A DNA stretch of 43,935 nucleotides from Ignavibacteriales bacterium. GTDB lineage: Bacteria > Bacteroidota > Ignavibacteria > UBA10030. Where the stretch lies: the NCBI GenBank assembly GCA_016207415.1, contig JACQPT010000060.1:1-43935 (forward strand), written 5' to 3'. The notes under the pieces are model-generated. The model worked only from the letters and a program-made list of their open reading frames with translations, searched no databases and was not told where the DNA came from. This document shows, in pieces, positions 1 to 7,644 of this stretch. Made by a program: the position numbers and the translations under genes. Positions within the stretch are counted from its first letter, which is position 1; the number at the start of each line of letters is the position of its first letter.

Positions 1-118
1 AAACAGCTTTCCTACTTTACGTCGCATCAAAGATGACCTCAACACGAAACCGGGGGTTCAACTTTCCATAATAATTCTCGAAACCGCACAATCCCGCATC
101 TCATTTTGTGCTAAGCGT

Positions 119-823
119 TCACTGCTGGACTTCGCCAAATGTCACTGTGAAAATATCGAAATACTTCAGAATATTTTCTTCTATTTGAGTCGTATTAATC
201 GGATTTTCAGGATCCAGGATTCCGTTTCCCGCCGAATTGAGGAACCACTGCTTCCAGTTTCCTCTCAGTCGGGCCTCGAGATATCCGTTGACATCAGCCA
301 AATTGACATCGCTCGAAAAGCCGTATTCAACCGTCCTGGAGACTCTTGAGCGAAAGCGGAAAAATTTTCGATTGTAAACACCGGTGAGTGAGATCGAATA
401 ACTATCCACCACCATGCCATTATTATCTCTCTCGATAAGGTCGGGATCGTCGAAGCTGCCAAGAAGCGGGGGTCTCACAACCGAGAAGCGAACGCCGTTA
501 AACTTTCCACCTCCAACCTGGCCGGAGGCGATAACATAGTAATCGGCGAACCCAAAAACATAAGAAGCCAACCGAAGTCGAGGCTCAAATCTTTCGTCTT
601 GGAGACCTCCTTTTGTAACAAAAATGCTGTCGATGAGCATCTTATAAGTTATAACGGTCAGCGAATCGTTGCCGACAAAATAATCCTGGCCAGCGTCCGG
701 AATGGTTATCGACAGGGAAAAGATATTAGGTTCTTCGGGTGGGCCTATTTTTTGAAAACAGCCAATGCAAAAAGCTGCTGCGACAACCACAAGGAGTTGG
801 AGCGCGACGCTCTTTTTGTCCAT
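119..823 (-). CDS. Exported lipoprotein encoded after susD
   Basis: I do not recognise a family. The 234-aa product begins with a basic N-terminus, a hydrophobic run of about 15 residues and a lipobox-like ending in Cys22 (CIGC), so it is probably a lipoprotein. The rest looks beta-rich and soluble, with no membrane segment. It follows susD on the same strand, the place where SusE/SusF-like surface proteins usually sit, so a role in binding the locus's substrate at the cell surface is an inference from position only. ATGs at 832 and 823 are both in frame. I chose 823 because it leaves a normal Lys-rich signal-peptide start; neither has a convincing ribosome site. A hairpin between susD and this gene may lower its expression. 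Confidence 0.7.
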   Translation of the reverse strand: MDKKSVALQLLVVVAAAFCIGCFQKIGPPEEPNIFSLSITIPDAGQDYFVGNDSLTVITYKMLIDSIFVTKGGLQDERFEPRLRLASYVFGFADYYVIASGQVGGGKFNGVRFSVVRPPLLGSFDDPDLIERDNNGMVVDSYSISLTGVYNRKFFRFRSRVSRTVEYGFSSDVNLADVNGYLEARLRGNWKQWFLNSAGNGILDPENPINTTQIEENILKYFDIFTVTFGEVQQ

Positions 824-844
824 AGAAAGCATGTTGAAAGAAAT

Positions 845-877
845 AAAGCCGCCCCCACTTCGCGTGGGGACGGCTTT
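845..877 (-). terminator. Hairpin between susD and the downstream lipoprotein gene
   Basis: An inverted repeat of two 14-base arms (one mismatch) encloses a 5-base loop. Read on the minus strand, it lies after the susD stop and is followed by a T-rich stretch interrupted by A and C. It could be a partial terminator or an mRNA-stabilising hairpin at the susD 3' end, letting susCD be made in excess over the lipoprotein. Confidence 0.55.
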
Positions 878-903
878 ACCATGAGGTTAATGACCTTTCG
901 TCC

Positions 904-2418
904 TTAGTAACCCGGGTTTTGCACCATGTTCGGGTTCGCATCCACTTCCGGCTGAGGAATAGGGAATGTGATCCGGTTATCACTCGGTGCAAGAAGGCGA
1001 ATACTCAGTCCTTTTCTGTGGAGAGTATAGAAACGATCTCCTTCGAATGCAAGCTCGATCCTTCGTTCCAGCAGAATAGCGTCAATCAATTCCTGCTTGG
1101 TTGTAAAACTTGCGGCGCTATGGTCAATCATAGATTGGTTGCTGGTTCCGCCAGAAACAAGAATGGCTCTTCTGCGCACCTGGTTCAGCAAAGTATAGAC
1201 TTCGGCAGGAACTGAAGCGAGGTCAACAGCTTGTTCTGCAAGAGCCTCCGCCCTGGTGAGCAACACCTCAGGAAGGCGCATGTTTATCACGTTGCATGAG
1301 CGGTCGCTAAGGGCAAATTTGAGAGTTGCACTTGTGTTGGCCGTCAGCCCATTAAGCATTCGATTCGCGTTGCCAGCCGTGGTGATCACTCGCTGGTCTG
1401 TTGCTGTTCCGCCAGCTGCAGTGACAGCGGCTTGCTGTGCCGCAGTGATGATCTGGCCGACAGCGGTTACGTATGCTGCGCTAATCCTGATGTCGCCACG
1501 GCCGCCGTTAGCAGGGGGGGCATAGAATGCCACCTGGCCGGCGTTGGGGCCGGGGTTATCCGAAGTCGTCCAGGCGATTTCAAATATCGATTCCGTGGAA
1601 AACTTGTTTCCATTGAATGCCAGGGCCGGCGAGGAAGGCAAGGAAAAACCCCCTGCTATGATCTGCTGGGCATAGTTTGCTGCAGCAGCATAGTCTGACT
1701 TGGCCATTGCCAGCCTCATTAAGTACCCCCGGGCTGCATGACGCGTCGCTCTCCCCCTTTCGGCCGCAGGCCGTGTGGCAGGCAATAAATTCACCGCAGA
1801 ATCCAAATCTGCCTGCACCTGGGCATACACTTGAGCAAGCGTATTGCGAGGAAGGTTCTCGAGCTCAGTCGGCGTTCGTACGGGTTTCGTCCGAATAGGG
1901 ACAGCCAAATGAGTATTACCGACCGTGAAATTCCATGGCTTGCTGTAAACAAAAGCCAGCTTAAACAGGAGTATTCCTCGGCCAAAGTAGGCATCCCCGC
2001 GCCAAACATTTTTCACAGCATCTGTAAGATTTGGGTCAGTGGGGTCAACAAGTGTGCTGACCGCATCCAAAATGATATTTGCCCTGTTAATGGCAAAGTA
2101 GGATGCAGTCCACCAGTCGGTCGTATTGGCATTGGCTGGTGTCATGGCGCGGTTGTGAAAATCAAGATAGGTGACAAAACTACCAGTCCAGAGCACGTTA
2201 TCCGCCATAATCTCTGCTATGACATTGTAGTTGCCGCCTGCAATGGCCGGACTGTGGATTCCACTATACAGCCCTGTCACCATCGCTCTCACTCCGCTTC
2301 CCTTTGTCATTGCTTCGTCAACGTCGATGGCCTGTTGCGGTGCTTCTACAAGGAAATCTCCGCAACCAATAAATGTCGTCACGACCACAGCCATCATGAA
2401 GAGTTTTTGTCTTTTCAT
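904..2418 (-). CDS. susD: RagB/SusD family nutrient-uptake lipoprotein
   Basis: Surface lipoprotein that caps a SusC-type TonB-dependent channel and binds the incoming nutrient. The 504-aa protein has a signal peptide ending in FIGC (Cys19), a TPR-like helical core and typical SusD landmarks. These include the RLPEVLLTRAEALAEQ helix, the ELIDAILLERRIEL and FEGDRFYTLHRKG segment, and an end in NMVQNPGY. Length is normal for the family. The start at 2418 is set by an AGAGG site 6 bases upstream; the ATG at 2424 directly abuts that site and is unlikely. The gene follows susC by 42 bases. The substrate cannot be read from sequence and no glycosidase or peptidase lies nearby. Confidence 0.95.
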   Translation of the reverse strand: MKRQKLFMMAVVVTTFIGCGDFLVEAPQQAIDVDEAMTKGSGVRAMVTGLYSGIHSPAIAGGNYNVIAEIMADNVLWTGSFVTYLDFHNRAMTPANANTTDWWTASYFAINRANIILDAVSTLVDPTDPNLTDAVKNVWRGDAYFGRGILLFKLAFVYSKPWNFTVGNTHLAVPIRTKPVRTPTELENLPRNTLAQVYAQVQADLDSAVNLLPATRPAAERGRATRHAARGYLMRLAMAKSDYAAAANYAQQIIAGGFSLPSSPALAFNGNKFSTESIFEIAWTTSDNPGPNAGQVAFYAPPANGGRGDIRISAAYVTAVGQIITAAQQAAVTAAGGTATDQRVITTAGNANRMLNGLTANTSATLKFALSDRSCNVINMRLPEVLLTRAEALAEQAVDLASVPAEVYTLLNQVRRRAILVSGGTSNQSMIDHSAASFTTKQELIDAILLERRIELAFEGDRFYTLHRKGLSIRLLAPSDNRITFPIPQPEVDANPNMVQNPGY

Positions 2419-2460
2419 TGTCATCCTCTTTTGATGAAATTCCGTTTCAGTGTCTGATGG

Positions 2461-5400
2461 TCACAGTGTAAGGTCTATGCCAAAAACAAGGGTCTTAGCC
2501 TGTGGAAGCTGGAAGAATACTGCTGACTGGTTGATATTTCCCACGTTAGCCACTTCAGGATCCATCCCCAGATATTTTGATGAAGTCCACAAATTCGTCC
2601 CCTGCAAGTAAACACGTGCCCGCATGTTCGCTAGGAATCCCGAGGGCAGCGTGTAGCCCACAGTCAACGTTTTCAGACGCAGGTAAGAGCCGTCTTCAAG
2701 ATACCGTGTACTGGCTTGCGACCCGTTGGCCAGGAGTAACCGTGGCTGTGGATTGGCGGCGCCGGTATTCGTTGAACTCCAGTAATCGTTTTGACGCCTC
2801 GCCTGATTAAACACGGAATTTAGATTGCTGTCCGTAAAACTGCCGTCGCCACGATAAATCATGTTGCCCTTGGTGAACTGGAAGAATATTGTTGCGTCAA
2901 TTGGCCCGATGGCGAAGGAACTCGTAAACCCGCCAAAATAATCGGGGAAAGGACTTCCGGCGATAACTCGATTTAAAAGGTTGTAGGATGCCGCGACATT
3001 GCCGATCGTATCAAGCCACGTTGCGTTTCCGTTCGCCGAATTCGGTCCATTGTATCGTACGAGATACCAGGCGCCAAGCGGTTCTCCCTCACGAACAATG
3101 TTGTTTGCAAAGATGATTTCTGTTTGTCCGGGTACGAGCTTTGTCACTTTGTTGTTCACAGTGGAAATGTTACCGCTCATTGTCCACCTGAGATCGCTGC
3201 TGTGGAAGATGTCAACCGACAATTCAAGCTCCAGCCCACTGTTTTCCATTTCACCGATATTCTGCGTGAGAGTAGCAAACCCATTGACGCGTGAGACCGG
3301 AACATTCAACAGGAGATCCGAGGTCTTTTTCGAGTAATATCCGACGCTCCCACGGACTGCGTTTCCAAGGATCCCAAATTCAACAGCGCCATCAATTTGA
3401 GTCGTCTTTTCCCAGCGTAAGCCCGGGTTTGCAAGTTGTGAAAGCGCGATGCCCGGGACATCGTTGTAGTTGAATCCCGAGCCGACAAGGGCAAGCGAAG
3501 GAAAGTTGCCTATTTCGGAATTACCGGTCTGTCCCATACTGGCACGAAGCTTAAGAAAATCTATAACACCGAACTCGCTGAACCAGCCCTCATCGGAGAC
3601 GATCCATCCGGCCGAGGCCGCAGGGAAGAACCCATAACGGTGATCTGCACCAAATCGCGAAGAGCCGTCAATCCGACCGCTTAGCGTCAGCAAATACCGG
3701 TCCATGTAGGAATAGGTGATGCGAGAAAGGTATCCTAGAAATGAAAAACTCGTGCCCGCGCCACCAGTAGTTACTGGAGTTGCTGCGGAACTGACGGTTT
3801 TCAATAAATCCGTAGGGAAGTTGCGGGCAAATGCGCTAAAGGAAATATTGTCAGAACGCACGGCCGAAATACCCGCCACGATTGAGTATCGATGATCATC
3901 CATCTGATCAGCGAACTGAAGAGTGGAGTTGATGTTATAATTGACGTACTGGTCGCTGCTGGAAAAAGCATTCCCATCGGGGGTGCCGTCCGTGGTATAA
4001 CTTGCACGCTTGAAGGATTCGGTCAGTTGGAAAAGGTCAACTGAGAGAGATGTGTTGAAAGAAAGATTTGTCAGAATGTTCCAATCCAGTGTCCCTGTGG
4101 ACAGCACTTGCGTAAGCGATGATTTGAAGTCGATTCCTTCGACGTTCGAGAGTGGTGTCCCCGGGAATACTCCAATAGGATTTGGCGCAAAGCTTAAATT
4201 GAGCGATCCGTCAGCTTTTCGGGGCGCAACATTCGGATAGTAAAGAGCAGCATAGGTGAAGGCCGACGCAACAGCGTTTTCCGTATAGACACGGAAGTTA
4301 TCTGTCCTCGATGGGCTGATATTCATGCCGACCCTGACCTGGTCGTTCAAACTGTGGTCCAACGACAGGCGACCCGAGTACCGCTCGAGTTCATTGCGCC
4401 GGACAAACCCGTCTTCCGATCGGTACGTGCCACCGATATAATAGCGTGTCTGCTGCGTTCCTCCTGTTACGCTAGCGCTTGTCTCCGTTACTTTACCATC
4501 CTGTCTCACGACATCTGTCCAGTCAGTGTTAACAATGTTAGTCGTGGGGAGAAGCAATCCGCCTCCCGTAGGTCCAAATCGATTTACAGCAGCTTCATTC
4601 CAAATCTTCGTAAACTCTTCTCCGTTCATCATATCGTATCTGTTCGTTTCCGTAAGACTTCCTGTATATGTACGAACGTTCACGATCTGTTGATCGGGTC
4701 TTCCTCGTCGAGTCGTGATAAGAATGACACCGTTCGATCCCCGCGCCCCGTAGATAGCTGCCGAAGAGGCATCTTTGAGAACCTCATAAGATTCGATGTC
4801 GTTTGGGTCGAGATTAATGAGCGGGTTGATTCCCTGGCCGCCGGCTCCTTGCCCTATCGATGAGCTCCCCGCTGTGACAGGATTTGTGATAGGAACGCCG
4901 TCAACGATGACGAGTGGAGCCGTGCTCGCGGAAATCGAAGCTGCGCCACGAATCCTAATAGTGCTTGGTGAGCCGAGCAAGCCCGACGCGTTTGTCAACT
5001 GCACACCGGAAATGCGACCTTGGAGCGCTTGATCCACTGTTCGAGGAACAAAGTCCCCCATGTCGTCCCGTGAAATCTGTCCTACAGATCCCGTAACTTG
5101 TCTTTTAGACAACGTACCGTATCCCATGACGACAACGGCATCGAGTTGCAGGGCGTCGGGTCGGAGCGCGAGATCAATGACAGTTCGACCCTCAATGCTC
5201 ACTCTCTGCATTTTATATCCGACATAAGAGAATTGAAGGATGTTGTAGCCAGAAGGTACTCGAATACTATAATTCCCTTCAGGGCTGGTCGTTGTGCCAA
5301 TGGTTGTGCCGACCAACTGAACCGTTGTACCGGGGAGCGGAAGTCCGGTCTCGGCATCGGTCACAACGCCACGCACGTTAGTTTCCTGTGCCTGGAGAAA

Positions 5401-5472
5401 AGTGAATGATCCTAACATCAGCAGGATCAGTCCCAGACGCGCAGGAAGCAACAGCACACGAATGAGTCTCAT
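2461..5472 (-). CDS. susC: SusC/RagA family TonB-linked outer membrane protein
   Basis: Outer-membrane channel that, with SusD, imports oligosaccharides, peptides or other large nutrients using TonB energy. The 1003-aa protein has a signal peptide ending near LQAQ, and a carboxypeptidase-regulatory-like beta domain at about residues 25-100 (VRGVVTDAETGLPLPGTTV). A plug domain follows (VVMGYGTLSKRQVTGSV, then VDGVPI), and a long beta-barrel closes with a typical aromatic C-terminus. It has no N-terminal secretin/TonB signalling domain, so it is unlikely to signal to an anti-sigma factor of the FecR type. The start at 5472 follows a strong AAAGGAGG site 5 bases upstream; a 34-residue in-frame extension to 5574 lacks signal-peptide character. 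Confidence 0.96.
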   Translation of the reverse strand: MRLIRVLLLPARLGLILLMLGSFTFLQAQETNVRGVVTDAETGLPLPGTTVQLVGTTIGTTTSPEGNYSIRVPSGYNILQFSYVGYKMQRVSIEGRTVIDLALRPDALQLDAVVVMGYGTLSKRQVTGSVGQISRDDMGDFVPRTVDQALQGRISGVQLTNASGLLGSPSTIRIRGAASISASTAPLVIVDGVPITNPVTAGSSSIGQGAGGQGINPLINLDPNDIESYEVLKDASSAAIYGARGSNGVILITTRRGRPDQQIVNVRTYTGSLTETNRYDMMNGEEFTKIWNEAAVNRFGPTGGGLLLPTTNIVNTDWTDVVRQDGKVTETSASVTGGTQQTRYYIGGTYRSEDGFVRRNELERYSGRLSLDHSLNDQVRVGMNISPSRTDNFRVYTENAVASAFTYAALYYPNVAPRKADGSLNLSFAPNPIGVFPGTPLSNVEGIDFKSSLTQVLSTGTLDWNILTNLSFNTSLSVDLFQLTESFKRASYTTDGTPDGNAFSSSDQYVNYNINSTLQFADQMDDHRYSIVAGISAVRSDNISFSAFARNFPTDLLKTVSSAATPVTTGGAGTSFSFLGYLSRITYSYMDRYLLTLSGRIDGSSRFGADHRYGFFPAASAGWIVSDEGWFSEFGVIDFLKLRASMGQTGNSEIGNFPSLALVGSGFNYNDVPGIALSQLANPGLRWEKTTQIDGAVEFGILGNAVRGSVGYYSKKTSDLLLNVPVSRVNGFATLTQNIGEMENSGLELELSVDIFHSSDLRWTMSGNISTVNNKVTKLVPGQTEIIFANNIVREGEPLGAWYLVRYNGPNSANGNATWLDTIGNVAASYNLLNRVIAGSPFPDYFGGFTSSFAIGPIDATIFFQFTKGNMIYRGDGSFTDSNLNSVFNQARRQNDYWSSTNTGAANPQPRLLLANGSQASTRYLEDGSYLRLKTLTVGYTLPSGFLANMRARVYLQGTNLWTSSKYLGMDPEVANVGNINQSAVFFQLPQAKTLVFGIDLTL

Positions 5473-6143
5473 ATCTCCTCCTTTGAAGATATTGAAAGGA
5501 TAGTGATGGATAGTGCGAAAAAAGATTACCTTAACTCTCAACAAATGGCAGTGAATGCCGTTGTGATTATTCAAACCACGTGAACAGCAAAAACAAACAG
5601 AGAGAAGATGCCTTCATTTTGATGATATCGGTCAGCCGGAGAAGGAACATTCGGATGCGCGAATGAGTGTGTGTTAACTTGACGCGCGACAGGCAATAAT
5701 TGCACGTTGCACGAGTGACGAACCCATGCGAACGAAAATGACGTTGACAAATGTGGTGGTTAGGAAAGTGTTAACAAAGTTTTGAGTTTGTTGTTCCGCC
5801 TAATAGTGAATCGATAGTTTCGTTTGAACGTTAAGTTGTGAAAGTTGGGAATGAATGTCAAGAGAAAAAAAGATCAGTGTGCGAATGACCCGCCGATTTC
5901 CCGCAAGAAATACTTAACGGGCAAAACGTTGCGGAAGTTCCCAACGTAAACCCAGAAAACAGCCTCAGTGCAGGTTATGGGCACCGAAAGAATTTGGATA
6001 CTCAACAAAAAGGACGATTTCGTATGAATATGAAGCGCTCGGTCGTTTGTTTACAAGGTAATGCTGGGATATCGCTCTGCATTTGAAATTGCGAACAATT
6101 CTCATTTTCTCGTATCATGTGTCCTTTAATCCCCCCGGCATGT
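5473..6143. other. Gene-free stretch between susC and the ECF sigma gene
   Basis: No open frame here has a ribosome site or recognisable protein. It must hold the susC control region on the minus strand, but I find no clear -7/-33 pair. At about 5926-5947 there is an imperfect palindrome (ACGTTG and CAACGT arms around GGAA-g-TTCC) that could be an operator. Everything else appears unstructured. Confidence 0.4.
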
Positions 6144-6171
6144 CAACCACACCCGGAAATACATCGTCTAA
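6144..6171 (+). promoter_or_regulatory. Predicted ECF-sigma promoter of the sigma gene itself
   Basis: CAACC at 6144-6148 and CGTCTAA at 6165-6171 are 16 bases apart. This matches the layout of ECF promoters (a -35 box with an AAC core and a -10 box with CGTC). The same boxes with the same spacing recur at 10658 and 10814. The start codon of the sigma gene lies 25 bases downstream, which fits autoregulation. Confidence 0.65.
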
Positions 6172-6196
6172 CCTCCAAAGCTCATAGGAACCCTGA

Positions 6197-6772
6197 ATGC
6201 CCCATCGGCCAGGCCGGCCAGAGATCGATCACCATCAGCTCATTCAACAGGTGCGGGAAGGAAATCATGAAGCGTTTCGAGAGTTGGTACAGCGCCACAT
6301 GAAGCAAGCATACAACGTCGCGTACGGCCTTTTAACAAACCACGATGATGCAGAGGACATTGCCCAGGAAGCGTTTGTCAAAGTGCATCGCAATATCCAA
6401 TCCTTCCGGGGTGAGTCTGCATTCGGCACCTGGCTGCACAGGATCGTCGTGAACCTCTCTATGACAAGGTTGAGGCAAAGAAAACGTGAAAAGAAGAGGC
6501 ATTTGCCGCTCGAAGAAGCTGGCACTGCCCCAGAGGCCTCCCACAATCCGCATGACGACAGGAAAGAGGCGTCGAATTTTGTCGAGCGCGCACTGCATGA
6601 GCTCCCAACTCTCCAGCGGGCTGTTGTTATTCTGAGACATCTGGAAGGGCTCTCGACCAGGCAGGTCAGTCAGATACTCGACTGTTCTGAAGGAACCGTA
6701 AAAACGCATCTCCATCGTGGCTTAAAGAAAATGAAAAACCAGCTTCTGTTCTTACAGCATGAGGTGGCATGA
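6197..6772 (+). CDS. ECF (sigma-E type) RNA polymerase sigma factor
   Basis: Extracytoplasmic-function sigma factor that redirects RNA polymerase to a small set of promoters. At 191 aa it has only the two domains of this class. Region 2 spans about residues 13-85 (EAFRELVQRH, then DDAEDIAQEAFVKVHRNI, then WLHRIVVN). Region 4 spans about 130-185 (LPTLQRAVVILRHLEGLSTRQ, then a helix-turn-helix ending GTVKTHLHRGLKK). The stop overlaps the next gene, the anti-sigma factor, by 4 bases (ATGA), so the two proteins are translationally coupled. A weak AGGAA lies before the ATG. A matching ECF-type promoter just upstream suggests positive feedback. It is divergent from susC, but the anti-sigma type makes a direct Sus link uncertain. 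Confidence 0.95.
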   Translation: MPHRPGRPEIDHHQLIQQVREGNHEAFRELVQRHMKQAYNVAYGLLTNHDDAEDIAQEAFVKVHRNIQSFRGESAFGTWLHRIVVNLSMTRLRQRKREKKRHLPLEEAGTAPEASHNPHDDRKEASNFVERALHELPTLQRAVVILRHLEGLSTRQVSQILDCSEGTVKTHLHRGLKKMKNQLLFLQHEVA

Positions 6773-7593
6773 TGAGACATTCCCGTGTGCAACAGAATCT
6801 TTACGATTACCTCCGCGCAGAATTACCGGAGACTAAACGACAGAAAATCCATGCACATCTGCAACAGTGCGACAAATGCATGTCGGAGCTGAAGGAGGTG
6901 CAATCCGCTCTCCATCATGTTCGGCAGCACTCTCTGAATCCGTCGACTGCGCGTCCTGAAACGTATTGGCAGCTCTTCGCAGGCAAGGTGGAAAGTAGAA
7001 TTGAGGAGCAGAAACAAGAGGCCGTCCGCCCATCCTTCGGTGATTTTGTTTTTTCGGTATTCGGCCAGCGAAGCCAGTTTGCTGTCGGCTTTGCATCGGC
7101 GTTGGGTCTTGTCCTTGTGTTCTTTGCACTGTGGAGAATATCTTTGACGGAGTCACAGGAAAGCGGTCTCGCCGACGAGGCGGCGCAGGTGGAAAAGGGA
7201 GCTACTCAACACGCCTCCCTTGAGGCGAGAACATATGATTACCTGGAAAGATCAAAAGTGCTCCTCGTTGGACTTGTGAACTTCGAACCAGAGTTGCTCA
7301 AATCGTCAAAGGTAAATTTTACAAGGCAAAAAGAGATTTCGAAAGACCTTCTTCGTGAATCCCGCGAATTGTCGGCTTCTCTGAACGACCCCTCTCAACT
7401 GAGACTCAAGAGGTTGATTGGCGACCTTGAAATTATTCTCGTGCAAATCGCGAATCTGGAATCGGAATTTGACTCCCCGGGCGTGGATATTGTCAAGGGC
7501 GGAGTGGAGCGGCGGAATATCCTTTTGAAAATTAACCTAGCGGAAATCCAGCGTGCCGAGAACTCTGTACCAAATCCCGGAAGAGCATTTTGA
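6769..7593 (+). CDS. Membrane anti-sigma factor with zinc finger (zf-HC2)
   Basis: Probably holds the upstream sigma factor inactive at the inner membrane until a signal from the envelope releases it. The N-terminal cytoplasmic part carries the anti-sigma zinc motif H-x3-C-x2-C (His30, Cys34, Cys37). One membrane helix follows at about residues 104-122 (FAVGFASALGLVLVFFALW). Residues 125-274 form a periplasmic, charged and probably helical domain without a recognised fold. Such a domain is the likely sensor. The gene overlaps the sigma gene by 4 bases. The first two codons are both ATG; the first gives the overlap. The following HEAT gene starts 51 bases later. Confidence 0.9.
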   Translation: MMRHSRVQQNLYDYLRAELPETKRQKIHAHLQQCDKCMSELKEVQSALHHVRQHSLNPSTARPETYWQLFAGKVESRIEEQKQEAVRPSFGDFVFSVFGQRSQFAVGFASALGLVLVFFALWRISLTESQESGLADEAAQVEKGATQHASLEARTYDYLERSKVLLVGLVNFEPELLKSSKVNFTRQKEISKDLLRESRELSASLNDPSQLRLKRLIGDLEIILVQIANLESEFDSPGVDIVKGGVERRNILLKINLAEIQRAENSVPNPGRAF

Positions 7594-7644
7594 TTTGTTG
7601 AAGAATCCAAGATCGATATCTCATACCAGAAAGGAAGATACACC

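Noticed and set aside
1-118. Possible start of another minus-strand gene at the left edge
   Set aside because: Frames here are short, without a ribosome site or recognisable protein; nothing can be supported.
4354-4863. Plus-strand ORF of 169 aa within susC, and similar long opposite-strand frames (e.g. 1831-2457)
   Set aside because: They lie wholly inside conserved coding sequence of susC and susD, have no ribosome site and no recognisable protein.
5473-5574. N-terminal extension of SusC by 34 residues
   Set aside because: It has no ribosome site, and the ATG at 5472 has AAAGGAGG at ideal distance followed directly by a signal peptide.
6091-6116. GAAC...CGTA pair upstream of the sigma gene as an ECF promoter
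   Set aside because: The spacing is two bases shorter than usual for GAAC/CGTA pairs, and the better CAACC-N16-CGTCTAA pair nearer the start is repeated elsewhere.
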